DNA of 64,000 bases. It comes from Bordetella bronchialis (lineage in GTDB: Bacteria > Pseudomonadota > Gammaproteobacteria > Burkholderiales > Burkholderiaceae_B). A model generated the notes under the pieces. It did no database searches and had not been told where the DNA came from. It saw only the letters and a program-made list of their open reading frames with translations. Positions 43,153-51,628 of the stretch are shown piece by piece. The DNA is taken from positions 310,001 to 374,000 of the forward strand of contig NZ_CP016170.1 of assembly GCF_001676705.1 (NCBI RefSeq). Direction: 5' to 3'. The position numbers and the translations under genes were made by a program. Positions within the stretch are counted from its first letter, which is position 1, and each line of letters starts with the position of its first letter.

Positions 43153-44160
43153 TCAGGACTTGCCGGCGAGCAGTTGATCCAGCACGCCACCGCTCTTGAA
43201 GTGGGTGTCCTGGATCTGGTCCCAGGTACCCAGCTTCTGCGGGTCCAGCAGCTCCACCTTGGGGAAGCGGCTGGCGTTGGCCTTGACCACCTCCGGGTCG
43301 CGGACCCGGTAGTTGAAGCTGGCCAGCAGGGCCTGGATTTCGGGCGAATACTGGTATTGCAGATAGGCCTCGGCCAGCTTGCGCGTGCCCTTGGCATCCG
43401 CCACCTTGTCGACCACGGCCACGGGGAACTCGGCCAGCACGCTTACCGGCGGCACGACCACCTCCAGTCCCAGCGGCTTGAATTCATCGCTGGCGGCGAT
43501 ATTGCGCACCTCGGATTCGAAGGTCAGCACCGCGTCGCCCTGGTTGTTCTGGGCGAATGCCACCGTGGCGCCGCGGCCGCCGGTGGGGAAGCTTTCCACG
43601 TTGTGCAGCAGCTTGCCGACGAAGGCGCGCGTCTTCGCCTCGTCGCCATTGAACTTCTGCTGCGCGTACAGCCAGGCGGCCAGATAGGTATAGCGGGCGT
43701 TGCCGGAGGTCTTCGGATTGGGGAAGACCACCTTCACGTCGTCGCGGACGAGATCGTCCCAGCTCTGGATGTGTTTGGGATTGCCCTTGCGCACCAGGAA
43801 AGCGATCGTGCTGTAGTAGGGCGAGGCATTCCCGGGGAATTTCTTCTGCCAGTCCTTCGCGACCAGGCCGCGCTTGGCCAGGATGTCCACGTCCGGCACC
43901 TGGTTGAAGGTGACCGTGTCCGCCTTCAGCCCCTGCAGGATGGCCTGCGCCTGGCGCGAGGTGCCGCCGAAGGATTGTTCCACCGTGACGGTCTCGCCGG
44001 TCTTCTCTTTCCAGTACGCGATGAACTTGGGATTGATGGCGGTGAAGAGTTCACGCGCGACGTCGTACGAGGAATTCAGCAGGGTTTGCTGGGCCGACGC
44101 GGTACCCGCGCCAAACAGCAGGGCGGCGGCGAGAGACGTGGCGAGCAGGCGCTTGATCAA
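43153..44160 (-). CDS. sbp: Periplasmic sulfate-binding protein
   Basis: A 335-residue receptor of the Sbp/CysP family. A signal peptide of about 23 residues ends GTASA-QQ; the mature part has LLNSSYDVARELFTAINPKF, QSFGGTSRQAQAILQGLKAD and VTFNQVPDVDILAKRG, followed by FPNPKTSGNARYTYLAAWLY, the sulfate-binding segment. Start is TTG at 44160, the only one consistent with the signal peptide, with GGAG eight bases upstream. An ATG at 44174 is out of frame and encodes just MEPFP, its stop overlapping the TTG. It belongs with cysT and cysW. It lacks a nearby cysA. Confidence 0.94.
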   Translation of the reverse strand: MIKRLLATSLAAALLFGAGTASAQQTLLNSSYDVARELFTAINPKFIAYWKEKTGETVTVEQSFGGTSRQAQAILQGLKADTVTFNQVPDVDILAKRGLVAKDWQKKFPGNASPYYSTIAFLVRKGNPKHIQSWDDLVRDDVKVVFPNPKTSGNARYTYLAAWLYAQQKFNGDEAKTRAFVGKLLHNVESFPTGGRGATVAFAQNNQGDAVLTFESEVRNIAASDEFKPLGLEVVVPPVSVLAEFPVAVVDKVADAKGTRKLAEAYLQYQYSPEIQALLASFNYRVRDPEVVKANASRFPKVELLDPQKLGTWDQIQDTHFKSGGVLDQLLAGKS

Positions 44161-44268
44161 GGGAACGGCTCCATGAAGAAAAATCGGCGCCGTTCAACGG
44201 AAAACGGCCGAGGCATCATGCCGCCGCCGCTTAGTAACTCAAACTAATAAATTTTGTTTTGTATATTT
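44161..44268 (-). promoter_or_regulatory. AT-rich promoter region of sbp
   Basis: Between the nudC stop and the sbp start lies 108 bp, of which 44231-44275 is very AT-rich for this genome (TTAGTAACTCAAACTAATAA on the plus strand). On the minus strand TATACA-like and TTTATTAG segments are available for -10 elements. Repressor or CysB-type sites could lie here; I cannot assign exact boxes. Confidence 0.45.
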
Positions 44269-45123
44269 CTACTGGTTATGAAAACGTACGCCCGGTGGCA
44301 GATTGGCCCGGATCAGCGAGCCGGCGATGGAATCCGTGGGCGGGATGTCCGGCAAGCGGTCTCCGGGGCCATACCATTGGGCATCGACGATCTCCACCCC
44401 GTCCACGCGGATATCGCCGCCATCGTATTCGGCGGTAAAGGCCAGCATCAGGGAGTGCGGGAAGGGCCAGGACTGGCTCTTGAAATACTTCAGGTCCCGC
44501 ACGCGCAGGCCGACTTCCTCTTCCACTTCGCGGTGCACCGTGGCTTCCAGCGATTCGCCGGCCTCGACGAAACCGGCCAGGGCGCTATAGCGCCCGGCGA
44601 CAAAATTGGCGTTGCGGGCCAGCAGGATGCTGTCGCCCTTGCGGATCAGGACCATCATGGCGGGTGAAATGCGCGGATAGGCCGACAGGCCGCAGTTCGG
44701 GCACTTCATGCAGAATTCGTGCGGCACGCGCACGGTGGCCGTGCCGCAGTGGCCGCAATACCGGTGCGTGCGCGCCCATTCCGCGATCTGGAAGGCGCGG
44801 CCGGCCACCGCAGAGGCTTCCTCGCCCAGCAGGGGGAACATCTCCCGCAGCCGCTTGAAGACGAAGCCGGCCGGCGCCGCGGCATCGCGCGACAGCGCGG
44901 CGCTCATACAGGCCTGTCCCAGGTATTCGCCCAGCGCCTGCCATTGGATGTCGGCCGCCCAGTCATGGCCGCGCACGGCCTCGTCCGGCAGCGCCAGGTC
45001 GTCGGCCCGCACCAGCAGTTCGCTGCCGCGAAAGACGAAGACGCGCGCGGACGAGCCGGCCGGCGTGCCGGCGGCAGGGGATAGGGGGGATGCGGGTGGG
45101 GTTGCCATGTGCGGACGGCGCAT
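44269..45123 (-). CDS. nudC: NADH pyrophosphatase / RNA decapping Nudix hydrolase NudC
   Basis: A 284-residue Nudix enzyme of the NudC type. A zinc ribbon with CGHCG and CPNCG lies near residues 123-143. The Nudix box is GFVEAGESLEATVHREVEEE followed by VGL. The NudC-specific motif reads SQSWPFPHSLM, with Ser where SQPWPFPxS is usual. The enzyme cleaves NADH to NMNH and AMP and removes NAD caps from RNA 5' ends. The start is at 45123; an ATG at 45108 is a possible alternative. It is followed by the AT-rich sbp promoter region, so it is probably the last gene of its unit. Confidence 0.95.
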   Translation of the reverse strand: MRRPHMATPPASPLSPAAGTPAGSSARVFVFRGSELLVRADDLALPDEAVRGHDWAADIQWQALGEYLGQACMSAALSRDAAAPAGFVFKRLREMFPLLGEEASAVAGRAFQIAEWARTHRYCGHCGTATVRVPHEFCMKCPNCGLSAYPRISPAMMVLIRKGDSILLARNANFVAGRYSALAGFVEAGESLEATVHREVEEEVGLRVRDLKYFKSQSWPFPHSLMLAFTAEYDGGDIRVDGVEIVDAQWYGPGDRLPDIPPTDSIAGSLIRANLPPGVRFHNQ

Positions 45124-45157
45124 AGTTGCCCCGCGGCCGGCGGGGCGGGATGGGGAA

Positions 45158-45652
45158 TCAGCCGGCGGCCAGGGCCTTTTCGATCTGCGCGTGGAATTCC
45201 TTGGGGTCGTATTCGCCCAGGTAGCGCTTGATGATGCGGCCCTGCTTATCGATCAGGAAAGCGGTCGGCGTCAGGCGGACGTCGCCGAAGGCCTGCGCCG
45301 CCTTGCCCTGGGTGTCCAGCGCCACGGTGAACGGCAGCTTGCGCGTCTGGGCGTAGTTCAGGACGTAATTGGGCGGGTCGTACTGCATGGCGACCGCCAC
45401 GGTCTGGAAGCCCTGGGGCGCGTAGCGGTTGTAATCCGCGATGGTATCGGGCATCTGCTTGATGCAGGTGACGCAATCGGTGGCCCAGAACTTGACCAGC
45501 ACCACTTTGCCGCGCAGGTCCTGCAGCGATACTTGCTTGCCATCGATGGAGGCGAACGTAACGTCCGGCGCCGCCTGCACCGGACGCCAGATGAACCAGC
45601 CGGCGATTCCCGCGACGACCGCCACCATGACCGCGACAACGAGCTTTTTCAT
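45158..45652 (-). CDS. TlpA/ResA-like thioredoxin family protein
   Basis: A 164-residue membrane-anchored or periplasmic protein with an N-terminal hydrophobic segment (KKLVVAVMVAVVAGIAGWFI) and a thioredoxin domain. The active site reads FWATDCVTCIKQMP, a CVTC at Cys60 and Cys63, instead of the usual WCxxC; the cis-Pro is in RLTPTAFLIDKQGRI. It probably transfers electrons to disulfides in the periplasm, for instance in cytochrome c maturation. It lies 34 bp upstream of nudC and 65 bp downstream of the dolP-like gene on the same strand. Confidence 0.92.
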   Translation of the reverse strand: MKKLVVAVMVAVVAGIAGWFIWRPVQAAPDVTFASIDGKQVSLQDLRGKVVLVKFWATDCVTCIKQMPDTIADYNRYAPQGFQTVAVAMQYDPPNYVLNYAQTRKLPFTVALDTQGKAAQAFGDVRLTPTAFLIDKQGRIIKRYLGEYDPKEFHAQIEKALAAG

Positions 45653-45717
45653 TCCAGCACCGTTCCTTTGCGTTTCCCGCGGAAACGTCGATCCTGCATT
45701 GTCCCTGCGCCGCCGGC

Positions 45718-46476
45718 TTACTTGATCGGTATGGCCTGGGCCCCGCCGCCGGCGGGGGCGGCGCCCTCGGGGGCCGCGGCGTTCGACATCCCGGGGCCTG
45801 TCTCGATGGGCGCGCGCTGGGAGCCCGATTGCGCGGGCGCCGTGGCGGAGCCGCTGGAGCCGCCGGACAGCCGCACCGCTTCCTCGCGGCTGATGATATC
45901 GAACAGTTTAACCACCTTGGCCACCCCGCTTACGCCGGCCGCCGCGTTCGCCGCGTATTCTCCTTCGGCCTGGGTTACTTTCCCCTGAAGGTAGACCACG
46001 CTTTTGTCGGTGGTGACGGAAATGGAGCCGGATGGCACGAACTTGGTGTTGAGGAGCTCCGTGCGCACCTTGGAGCTGAGCCAGGTGTCGTTGGAGCGCA
46101 CGCTGAAGCTGGACGCCGGGCCGATGGTCAGCTGGTTGACGACTTTCTTCACTTTCTCCACGCCCTGGGCCAGCGAGGTCGCCTGCGCCTTGGCGGCGTC
46201 GTTGGGGACTTCGCCGGTCAGCAGCACCACGCCTTCATAGGTATTGGCGCTGACGTGGGCGGCATCGCCCAGCTTCTGCGCGATGGCGTGTTCGACCTTG
46301 AAGCTGATGTTCTGGTCGTCCAGCTGGGTGCCCGAGGTGCGGCGGTCGGTGGCCACCACGGCCGCGCCGGCGGCGGCGCCGCCCACGACCACCGGCGCGC
46401 AGGCCGACAGCGCCAGGACGCAGGCGGTCAGCGCGGCGGCCAGGGGGATGGTGTGGAATCGGGGTTTCAATGTCAT
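45718..46476 (-). CDS. BON-domain outer-membrane lipoprotein, DolP-like
   Basis: A 252-residue lipoprotein with lipobox LALSAC (Cys26) and two BON domains, about residues 50-118 (KVEHAIAQKLGDAAHVSANT, then VLLTGEVPNDAAKAQA) and 125-193 (SKVRTELLNTKFVPSGSISV, then VYLQGKVTQAEG). A Gly/Ala/Pro-rich tail of about 50 residues follows. BON proteins bind phospholipids; DolP (YraP) helps maintain outer-membrane integrity. GGGAG precedes the ATG. The start overlaps the stop of the diaA-like gene by four bases. The order yraN-diaA-dolP matches the enterobacterial cluster. Confidence 0.93.
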   Translation of the reverse strand: MTLKPRFHTIPLAAALTACVLALSACAPVVVGGAAAGAAVVATDRRTSGTQLDDQNISFKVEHAIAQKLGDAAHVSANTYEGVVLLTGEVPNDAAKAQATSLAQGVEKVKKVVNQLTIGPASSFSVRSNDTWLSSKVRTELLNTKFVPSGSISVTTDKSVVYLQGKVTQAEGEYAANAAAGVSGVAKVVKLFDIISREEAVRLSGGSSGSATAPAQSGSQRAPIETGPGMSNAAAPEGAAPAGGGAQAIPIK

Positions 46477-47069
46477 TCGGTGTCTCCCAGCAGTAAGGCG
46501 TCGATGCCATCGCACAGCGCGTGCAGCAGGACGATGTGCGTTTCCTGGATGCGCATGGTGCGGTCGTTCGGCACGCACAAATGGACGTCGTGCGCCGTCA
46601 TGAGTTCCCCGATCACGCCGCCGCCCTTGCCGGTCAGCGCGATGACGTGCATCTCGCGCTGTTGCGCGGCCTGGACGGCGCGCACCACGTTGGGCGAATT
46701 GCCGCTGGTGGAAATCGCCACCAGGACGTCACCCGGCTGGCCCAGCGCGTTGACCTGGCGGTCGAAGACTTCGTCGAAACCGTAGTCGTTGCCCACCGCG
46801 GTCAGGATGGAGGTATCGGTATTCAGGGCGATCGCGGCCAGCGGCAGCCGCTCGCGCTCGAAGCGGCCCACCAGCTCGGCGACGAAATGCTGGGCGTCGG
46901 CGGCCGAGCCGCCGTTGCCGCAGGCAAGAATCTTGGCATTGTTGGCCAGCGCGCCGAACAGCACGTCCACGGCCACGGCCAGCGGGTCGGCCAGCGCATC
47001 GCGGCTGGCCTGAAGGGTGGCGATCGCATTATTGAAGTGCGACACCATGCGAGTCGTCATATCGATCAT
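46473..47069 (-). CDS. SIS-domain protein, DiaA/GmhA family
   Basis: A 198-residue SIS protein with ILACGNGGSAADAQHFVAEL near residue 46 and VAISTSGNSPNVVRAVQAA, plus ALTGKGGGVIGELM. Sequence alone does not separate sedoheptulose-7-phosphate isomerase (GmhA) from the DnaA-binding initiator DiaA. Its position between yraN and a dolP-like gene, as in Escherichia coli, favours DiaA; RLLLVPS-type residues of GmhA cannot be judged here. The ATG at 47069 is used; one at 47060 is possible. Nine bases separate it from the yraN stop. Confidence 0.9.
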   Translation of the reverse strand: MIDMTTRMVSHFNNAIATLQASRDALADPLAVAVDVLFGALANNAKILACGNGGSAADAQHFVAELVGRFERERLPLAAIALNTDTSILTAVGNDYGFDEVFDRQVNALGQPGDVLVAISTSGNSPNVVRAVQAAQQREMHVIALTGKGGGVIGELMTAHDVHLCVPNDRTMRIQETHIVLLHALCDGIDALLLGDTE

Positions 47070-47077
47070 GCCGCGGA

Positions 47078-47575
47078 TTATCTCACGGGCACATCGAAGG
47101 CGTGACGCAGCCACAGCGGCTCTTCGCCCTCGAAAGCCACCACGTCGAAACGCACCCGCGGCGGGTGTCCCGCCCAGTGGCGCGCCGCCAGGCCGGGCAG
47201 CAGGCGGGCCGCCGCCCGGATCAGGCGCGCTTGCTTGGTCCAGCCCACGCTGGCGGCGGCGCCGCCGTAGCGGCGGTCGCGGCGAGCGCGCACTTCCACC
47301 AGCACCAGCGTGTCGCCGTCGCGCAAGGCCAGGTCGATTTCGCCGCCGCGGCAACGCAGGTTGCGCGCCAGGGGCCGCAGGCCCGCCCGGGCCAGCAGGG
47401 CCAGGGCGCGGTCTTCGTAGCGGCCGCCTTCCCGCTGCCGGGGCGAGAGCCGCGGCGGGTCCTGCGCGGCCGGGCCGGCGGTCTTCCGGGTCGCCGCGCG
47501 CCGCCGCTGGCGCACGCGTGCCGCCTGGGCCCGGCGAGCCGCTTCGATGAGCAGCGCCGAAATATCGTTTGCCAT
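47078..47575 (-). CDS. YraN family protein (UPF0102, endonuclease-like)
   Basis: A 165-residue protein. The UPF0102 domain (about 50-160) shows [20 protein letters not shown], the nuclease-like [20 protein letters not shown], then [16 protein letters not shown]; the last Lys of the PD-(D/E)xK motif is Arg here (EVR). The first 50 residues are a basic, low-complexity extension absent from shorter family members (about 120 residues). Function is uncertain; relatives are linked to Holliday-junction-like nuclease folds. It heads the yraN-diaA-dolP-tlpA run and diverges from rsmI, a widely conserved arrangement. Confidence 0.93.
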   Translation of the reverse strand: MANDISALLIEAARRAQAARVRQRRRAATRKTAGPAAQDPPRLSPRQREGGRYEDRALALLARAGLRPLARNLRCRGGEIDLALRDGDTLVLVEVRARRDRRYGGAAASVGWTKQARLIRAAARLLPGLAARHWAGHPPRVRFDVVAFEGEEPLWLRHAFDVPVR

Positions 47576-47617
47576 AAGCCTCTACACTGGCAGGGTTCGC
47601 TTTCCATTTCTCGCGCA

Positions 47618-48634
47618 ATGAACGAAAACGTCGCACCGTCCGCCGGTTCGGGCCGTGGTTCCGGTTCCGCTGCCGGTTCGGATCCGGGTTCGGGTTCCGA
47701 CCCGGGTCCCAGCCCCGCCCTGGTTGATGGCAACCACGCCTGGCGCCGGGTCGCCGAGCGCGTGGCCGCGCAGCAATGGCCGCCGGCCACGCTGTACGTC
47801 GTGGCCACGCCCATCGGCAATCTGGGCGACCTCAGCCTGCGCGCATGGCAGGCCCTCTCGCGCGCCGATGTCATCGCCGCCGAGGACACCCGCGAAAGCC
47901 GTACCCTGCTGGATGCGTGGGGCATCGCCACGCCGCTGATGGCGGCGCATCGCCACAACGAAGCCGCCGCCGCCCAGGCCATCCGCGAGCGCCTGGCGCA
48001 GGGGCAGCGCGTGGCCCTCGTGTCCGATGCCGGCGCGCCGGCCGTCAGCGATCCCGGCGCCCGTATCGTCCGCGCCGTCCGCCAGGCCGGGCACGCCGTC
48101 GTGCCGGTTCCGGGGCCGAGCGCGGTCATCGCCGCCTTGATGGCCAGCGGGGTCACCACCGACGAGAACCCCGCCTATGTGTTCGCCGGCTTCCCGCCGC
48201 CGAAGTCCGCCGCGCGGCAGCGCTGGCTGGCGCAGTGGTGCGGCGTTCCGGCGCCGGTCGTGATGTTCGAATCGCCGCATCGGCTGGCCGCCACGCTGGC
48301 CGATATGCGTCATGTACTGGGCGGCCAGCGCGAAGTCACCATCGCGCGCGAGTTGACCAAGCGCTTCGAGGAGGTCGCCACCATGCCGCTGGAGCAGGCG
48401 GCCGATTGGCTGGGGGCGCAGCCCCACCGGGGCCAGGGCGAATTCGTGCTGATCGCGCATGCCGCCCCCGCGAAGGACGCCGAAGACACCGGCGTGGATG
48501 CCGCTACCGACACGCTGCTCGACGCCCTGCTCGAATCCGTTTCCGTGCGCGACGCCGCGCGGATCGCGGCGCGTATCAGCGGGCTGCCGCGCGACGTGCT
48601 TTATGCGCGCGCCCTGGCGCGCAAGCCTTCATGA
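47618..48634 (+). CDS. rsmI: 16S rRNA 2'-O-methyltransferase RsmI
   Basis: A 338-residue RsmI. The tetrapyrrole-methylase-like core starts at about residue 62 with LYVVATPIGNLGDLSLRAWQ and has AEDTRESRTLL, LVSDAGAPAVSDPGARIVRA, VVPVPGPSAVIAALMASG and VFAGFPPPKSAAR. It methylates C1402 of 16S rRNA using S-adenosylmethionine. The first 55 residues are an unusual Gly/Ser/Pro-rich extension made from GGTTCC-type repeats, and the C-terminal domain is short. The ATG at 47618 was used; an in-frame start nearer the core would also work. The stop overlaps ogt by four bases. Confidence 0.95.
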   Translation: MNENVAPSAGSGRGSGSAAGSDPGSGSDPGPSPALVDGNHAWRRVAERVAAQQWPPATLYVVATPIGNLGDLSLRAWQALSRADVIAAEDTRESRTLLDAWGIATPLMAAHRHNEAAAAQAIRERLAQGQRVALVSDAGAPAVSDPGARIVRAVRQAGHAVVPVPGPSAVIAALMASGVTTDENPAYVFAGFPPPKSAARQRWLAQWCGVPAPVVMFESPHRLAATLADMRHVLGGQREVTIARELTKRFEEVATMPLEQAADWLGAQPHRGQGEFVLIAHAAPAKDAEDTGVDAATDTLLDALLESVSVRDAARIAARISGLPRDVLYARALARKPS

Positions 48635-49392
48635 AACCGGCATCCGCCGCGCCACCGCCGCGCCTGCGCATCGTCGAGACCCCGCTCGGGCCTATGCGGC
48701 TGCACGCGCAAGGCGGCGCCTTGACCGGCGCCTGGTTCCTGGACCAGGGGGACTGCCCGGCCGGTGACGAGGCCGCGGCGTCCACGGCCGGGGCCCGGAT
48801 CAAGGCGAAGGCCAGGGCGTCCATCGTGGCCGCCACCGCGTCATCGCCGCTTGCGGCCGCCTCATCCCAGCCTGCCGCCGCACCGCTTTCAGGCTCGGCG
48901 ACACCATTGCCGGCCCCCGCTGCACCCGTAGCGGCCACGGGCACGCCGCGCCTCGCCGCCGGCCTTACGCTCGACGGACATCCCGAAGACCCCATCCTGG
49001 ATCGCGCCGAACTGGAGCTGGCGGAATACTTCGCGGGTAAGCGGCGGGCGTTTTCCTTGCCCATGGCGCCGCCAGGCACGCCGTTCCAGCGCCGCGTGTG
49101 GGATGCGCTGCGCGACATCCCCTTCGGGGAATTGCAAAGCTATGGCGCCTTGTCGCAATGCTGCGCGCAAAGCGCCGCGGTGCGCGCGGTCGCCCAGGCC
49201 GTCGGCCGCAATCCGATTTCCATTTTCATTCCATGCCACCGCATCGTCGGCAGCGACGGATCCCTGACCGGGTTCGGTGGGGGGCTGCCGCGCAAGCAGG
49301 CCTTGCTGGCGCTGGAAGGCCATGCCTATGCGAGCGCCTCGGCGGACGCGAAAAAGCGCGACATGGATCCGCGGCAAGGCAGCCTCTGGTAG
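48631..49392 (+). CDS. Methylated-DNA--protein-cysteine S-methyltransferase (Ogt-like)
   Basis: A 253-residue DNA repair methyltransferase. The active site PCHRIV contains acceptor Cys202, preceded by SYGALSQCCAQSAAVRAVAQ and AVGRNPISIFI, and the domain ends LTGFGGGLPRKQALLALE. The N-terminal domain (1-45) matches Ogt, but an Ala/Pro/Ser-rich insertion of about 70 residues (45-115) separates it from the rest. It removes alkyl groups from O6-guanine. It overlaps the rsmI stop by four bases, so the two are co-translated. The tail after the domain is Ala/Ser/Lys-rich. Confidence 0.93.
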   Translation: MKPASAAPPPRLRIVETPLGPMRLHAQGGALTGAWFLDQGDCPAGDEAAASTAGARIKAKARASIVAATASSPLAAASSQPAAAPLSGSATPLPAPAAPVAATGTPRLAAGLTLDGHPEDPILDRAELELAEYFAGKRRAFSLPMAPPGTPFQRRVWDALRDIPFGELQSYGALSQCCAQSAAVRAVAQAVGRNPISIFIPCHRIVGSDGSLTGFGGGLPRKQALLALEGHAYASASADAKKRDMDPRQGSLW

Positions 49393-49527
49393 GCGACGGC
49401 AAGCAAACACCCCGGCGCGTCAGGTCTCATTGCCTCCTCGAGATGCACATTGCGCCATGCCGTTCGCAATGCAAGCCGGGGCGTCCAAGACGGTCCCGTC
49501 CGTGCAGGCGCGTCGTGCTCCCTGCGC

Positions 49528-50613
49528 TCAGCGCGTGGCGATGGTGGGCAGTATGCCCGTGCTGTTGGCGACCGTATGGACCGCCGACATCGCCGTGTCG
49601 CGGTCGGCGTAGGGGCCGACGCGCACGCGATAGAGCTGTCCCGCCTGTTCCACCATGGCCGGCGGCAGGCCGGCCGCCGTCAATTGGCTGTTCACGCGCG
49701 CGGCCAGGGATTGCGCATTGGCCGCCTGGCTGAAGGCTCCCAGCTGCAGATAGACCGAACCGGCGGCCGCGGGCGCCTGGGCGGCGGCGGGGGCGGCCAG
49801 CACCGGCGCGGCGGCGGTGGCGGGAGGCGGCAAGGGCGTGGGGCCGGACGCCGCGCCAGCGTTGGCTGGCGCCGGCAGGCTGTTCAGCGCGGTACCGCCG
49901 GATGCCGCCCCGGAGGCCGGCGCCATCGGCACGGCCGCGGGCGTTTCGCCGGCGGACAGCACGACAGGCACGGCAGTGGAAACGCCGGCGGTGCCGCCCG
50001 GCGCCGCGGCGGGCGCGGCGGCGGCGCTCCGTGCGCCGCTTTCGCGTTGCGCGACCATGCGGCGGATCTCGTCCGGAAGGATGCGCTGCACGGTGACCTC
50101 GCCGCTGCCCGGGCCGATGATGCCCAGTTTGTAGGCCGCCACATAGGACAGGTCCATGATGCGATTGTCATGGAAGGGGCCGCGATCGTTGACGCGCACG
50201 ATGATGGTCTTGCCGTTGATCGCGCTGGTGACGCGCGCATAGCTGGGAATCGGCAGCGTGGGATGCGCCGCCGTCATCGCGTACATATCGTAGGGCTCGC
50301 CGATGGAGGTCGAGTTGCCGTGGAATTTCCGCCCGTACCAGGATGCGATGCCGCGTTGCGTGTAGGCCTGGTCGCCCGTCATCGGGACGTAGCGCTTGCC
50401 GAAGACCACATAGGGCCGGTTGGCGCCGCTGGCCAGGGGTTCGATGCGCGGCTCGGCGTCCGGCACGGCGTCCAGGTTGCTCGGCGGATTCGCGCCGGGA
50501 CCGTCGTCCTTGTAGTAGCCGCCGCGTTTGCGGCCTCCGGTACTGGAACACCCCGCTACCACCGCGATCAGCAAGGCGATGAGAAGGAGATTGCGCAGGC
50601 GCCGGAAAGTCAT
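49528..50613 (-). CDS. rlpA: Septal ring lytic transglycosylase RlpA
   Basis: A 361-residue lipoprotein. The lipobox lies at VVAGC (Cys22). A double-psi beta-barrel (about 85-180) includes GIASWYGRKFHGNSTSIGEP and VRVNDRGPFHDNRIMDLSYV, with the conserved His and Asp. A long Ala/Pro-rich linker (about 195-285) leads to a C-terminal SPOR domain (about 285-361) beginning VYLQLGAFSQAANAQSLAAR, which binds denuded septal glycan. It trims peptidoglycan at the division site. The start overlaps the rapZ stop by four bases, so it is co-translated with rapZ. Confidence 0.94.
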   Translation of the reverse strand: MTFRRLRNLLLIALLIAVVAGCSSTGGRKRGGYYKDDGPGANPPSNLDAVPDAEPRIEPLASGANRPYVVFGKRYVPMTGDQAYTQRGIASWYGRKFHGNSTSIGEPYDMYAMTAAHPTLPIPSYARVTSAINGKTIIVRVNDRGPFHDNRIMDLSYVAAYKLGIIGPGSGEVTVQRILPDEIRRMVAQRESGARSAAAAPAAAPGGTAGVSTAVPVVLSAGETPAAVPMAPASGAASGGTALNSLPAPANAGAASGPTPLPPPATAAAPVLAAPAAAQAPAAAGSVYLQLGAFSQAANAQSLAARVNSQLTAAGLPPAMVEQAGQLYRVRVGPYADRDTAMSAVHTVANSTGILPTIATR

Positions 50614-51482
50614 GCGTGTTCTTCGGGGAGTTGGGTGCGGTGTCGGACCAGCAAGGGTTTGTGATCGGCGAAGCGCTGCGCCAGTTGTTCGACGACATAG
50701 ACCGACCGGTGCTGGCCGCCGGTGCAGCCGATGGCCACCGTCAGATAGCTGCGCGTGTCTTCCATATAGCGCGGCAGCCATTTGCGGATGAAGTCGGTGA
50801 TGTCGTCGATCAGTTGGCGCACCGCGTCGAAACTGGCCAGGTAGGCGGCCACGGGAGCGTCGCGTCCCGTCAGCGGACGCAGTACCGGATCGTAGTAGGG
50901 GTTGGGCAGGCAGCGTACATCGAACACCAGGTCGGCGTCGCGCGGGACGCCGCGCTTGAAGGCGAAGGATTCGAAGGTCAGCACGACCGCCTGGCGGTCG
51001 GCCTGCACCAGGTCGCGTATCCACGCCCGCAACTGCCCCGGCGTGAGCTCCGAGGTGTCGATGACGTGTTCCTGGTCGCGCAGCGGGGCGAGCATTTCGC
51101 GCTCGACCCGGATGCAATCCAGCAGCGAAGCAGGCTTGCCGCTGCGCTGCAGCCGGTCGGTCAGCGGATGGCGGCGCCGCGACTCGGAATAGCGCTGGAC
51201 CAGCGTATTGGTATCGGCATCCAGGAACACCACCCGTATCCGCGTGCCCACGGCGCGCAGCGTGGCGATGGCGGCCGGCAGTTCGGCGAGCTCGCCCGGC
51301 GAACGCACGTCGATGGCCACGGCCACGCGCGCCATGGCGTCATTGCGCGCGGTGGCGACGAAGTCGGACAGGAAGCGTACCGGCAGGTTATCGACGCAGG
51401 TATAGCCAGAGTCCTCCAGCAGCCGCAGGGCGACCGATTTGCCGGAGCCGGATATGCCGGTGATGAGAACGACGCTGAACAT
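50610..51482 (-). CDS. rapZ: RNase adapter protein RapZ
   Basis: A 290-residue RapZ with Walker A GISGSGKS near residue 9 and SGYTCVDNLPVRFLSDFV, FLDADTNTLVQRYSESRRRH, FDVRCLPNPYYDPVLRPLTG and VAIGCTGGQHRSVYVVEQLA. RapZ senses glucosamine-6-phosphate and tunes its synthase through small RNA in enteric bacteria. Two nearby ATG codons (51488 and 51482) are possible starts; the latter gives the usual length. It is followed by rlpA with four-base overlap. In many betaproteobacteria it stands beside hprK, but here two cytochrome genes on the other strand lie between. Confidence 0.95.
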   Translation of the reverse strand: MFSVVLITGISGSGKSVALRLLEDSGYTCVDNLPVRFLSDFVATARNDAMARVAVAIDVRSPGELAELPAAIATLRAVGTRIRVVFLDADTNTLVQRYSESRRRHPLTDRLQRSGKPASLLDCIRVEREMLAPLRDQEHVIDTSELTPGQLRAWIRDLVQADRQAVVLTFESFAFKRGVPRDADLVFDVRCLPNPYYDPVLRPLTGRDAPVAAYLASFDAVRQLIDDITDFIRKWLPRYMEDTRSYLTVAIGCTGGQHRSVYVVEQLAQRFADHKPLLVRHRTQLPEEHA

Positions 51483-51628
51483 GGGCATGATTGTGGCACG
51501 ATTTGTATTGCGGGGCGGCGTCAGCGGGTCGGCCATGTAACTGATATGCCCGTAAACTGCACGACTGCCCCTGTTCCATTTTCGCGGAATCCGGCTTAAT
51601 CCGGCATTGATACGACAAGGCGCAATCG

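Noticed and set aside
42849..43397. Minus-strand open frame reading through the sbp-cysT gap
   Set aside because: Its first part is a shifted frame of sbp and the rest is Arg/Ala/Pro-rich; it is not a separate gene.
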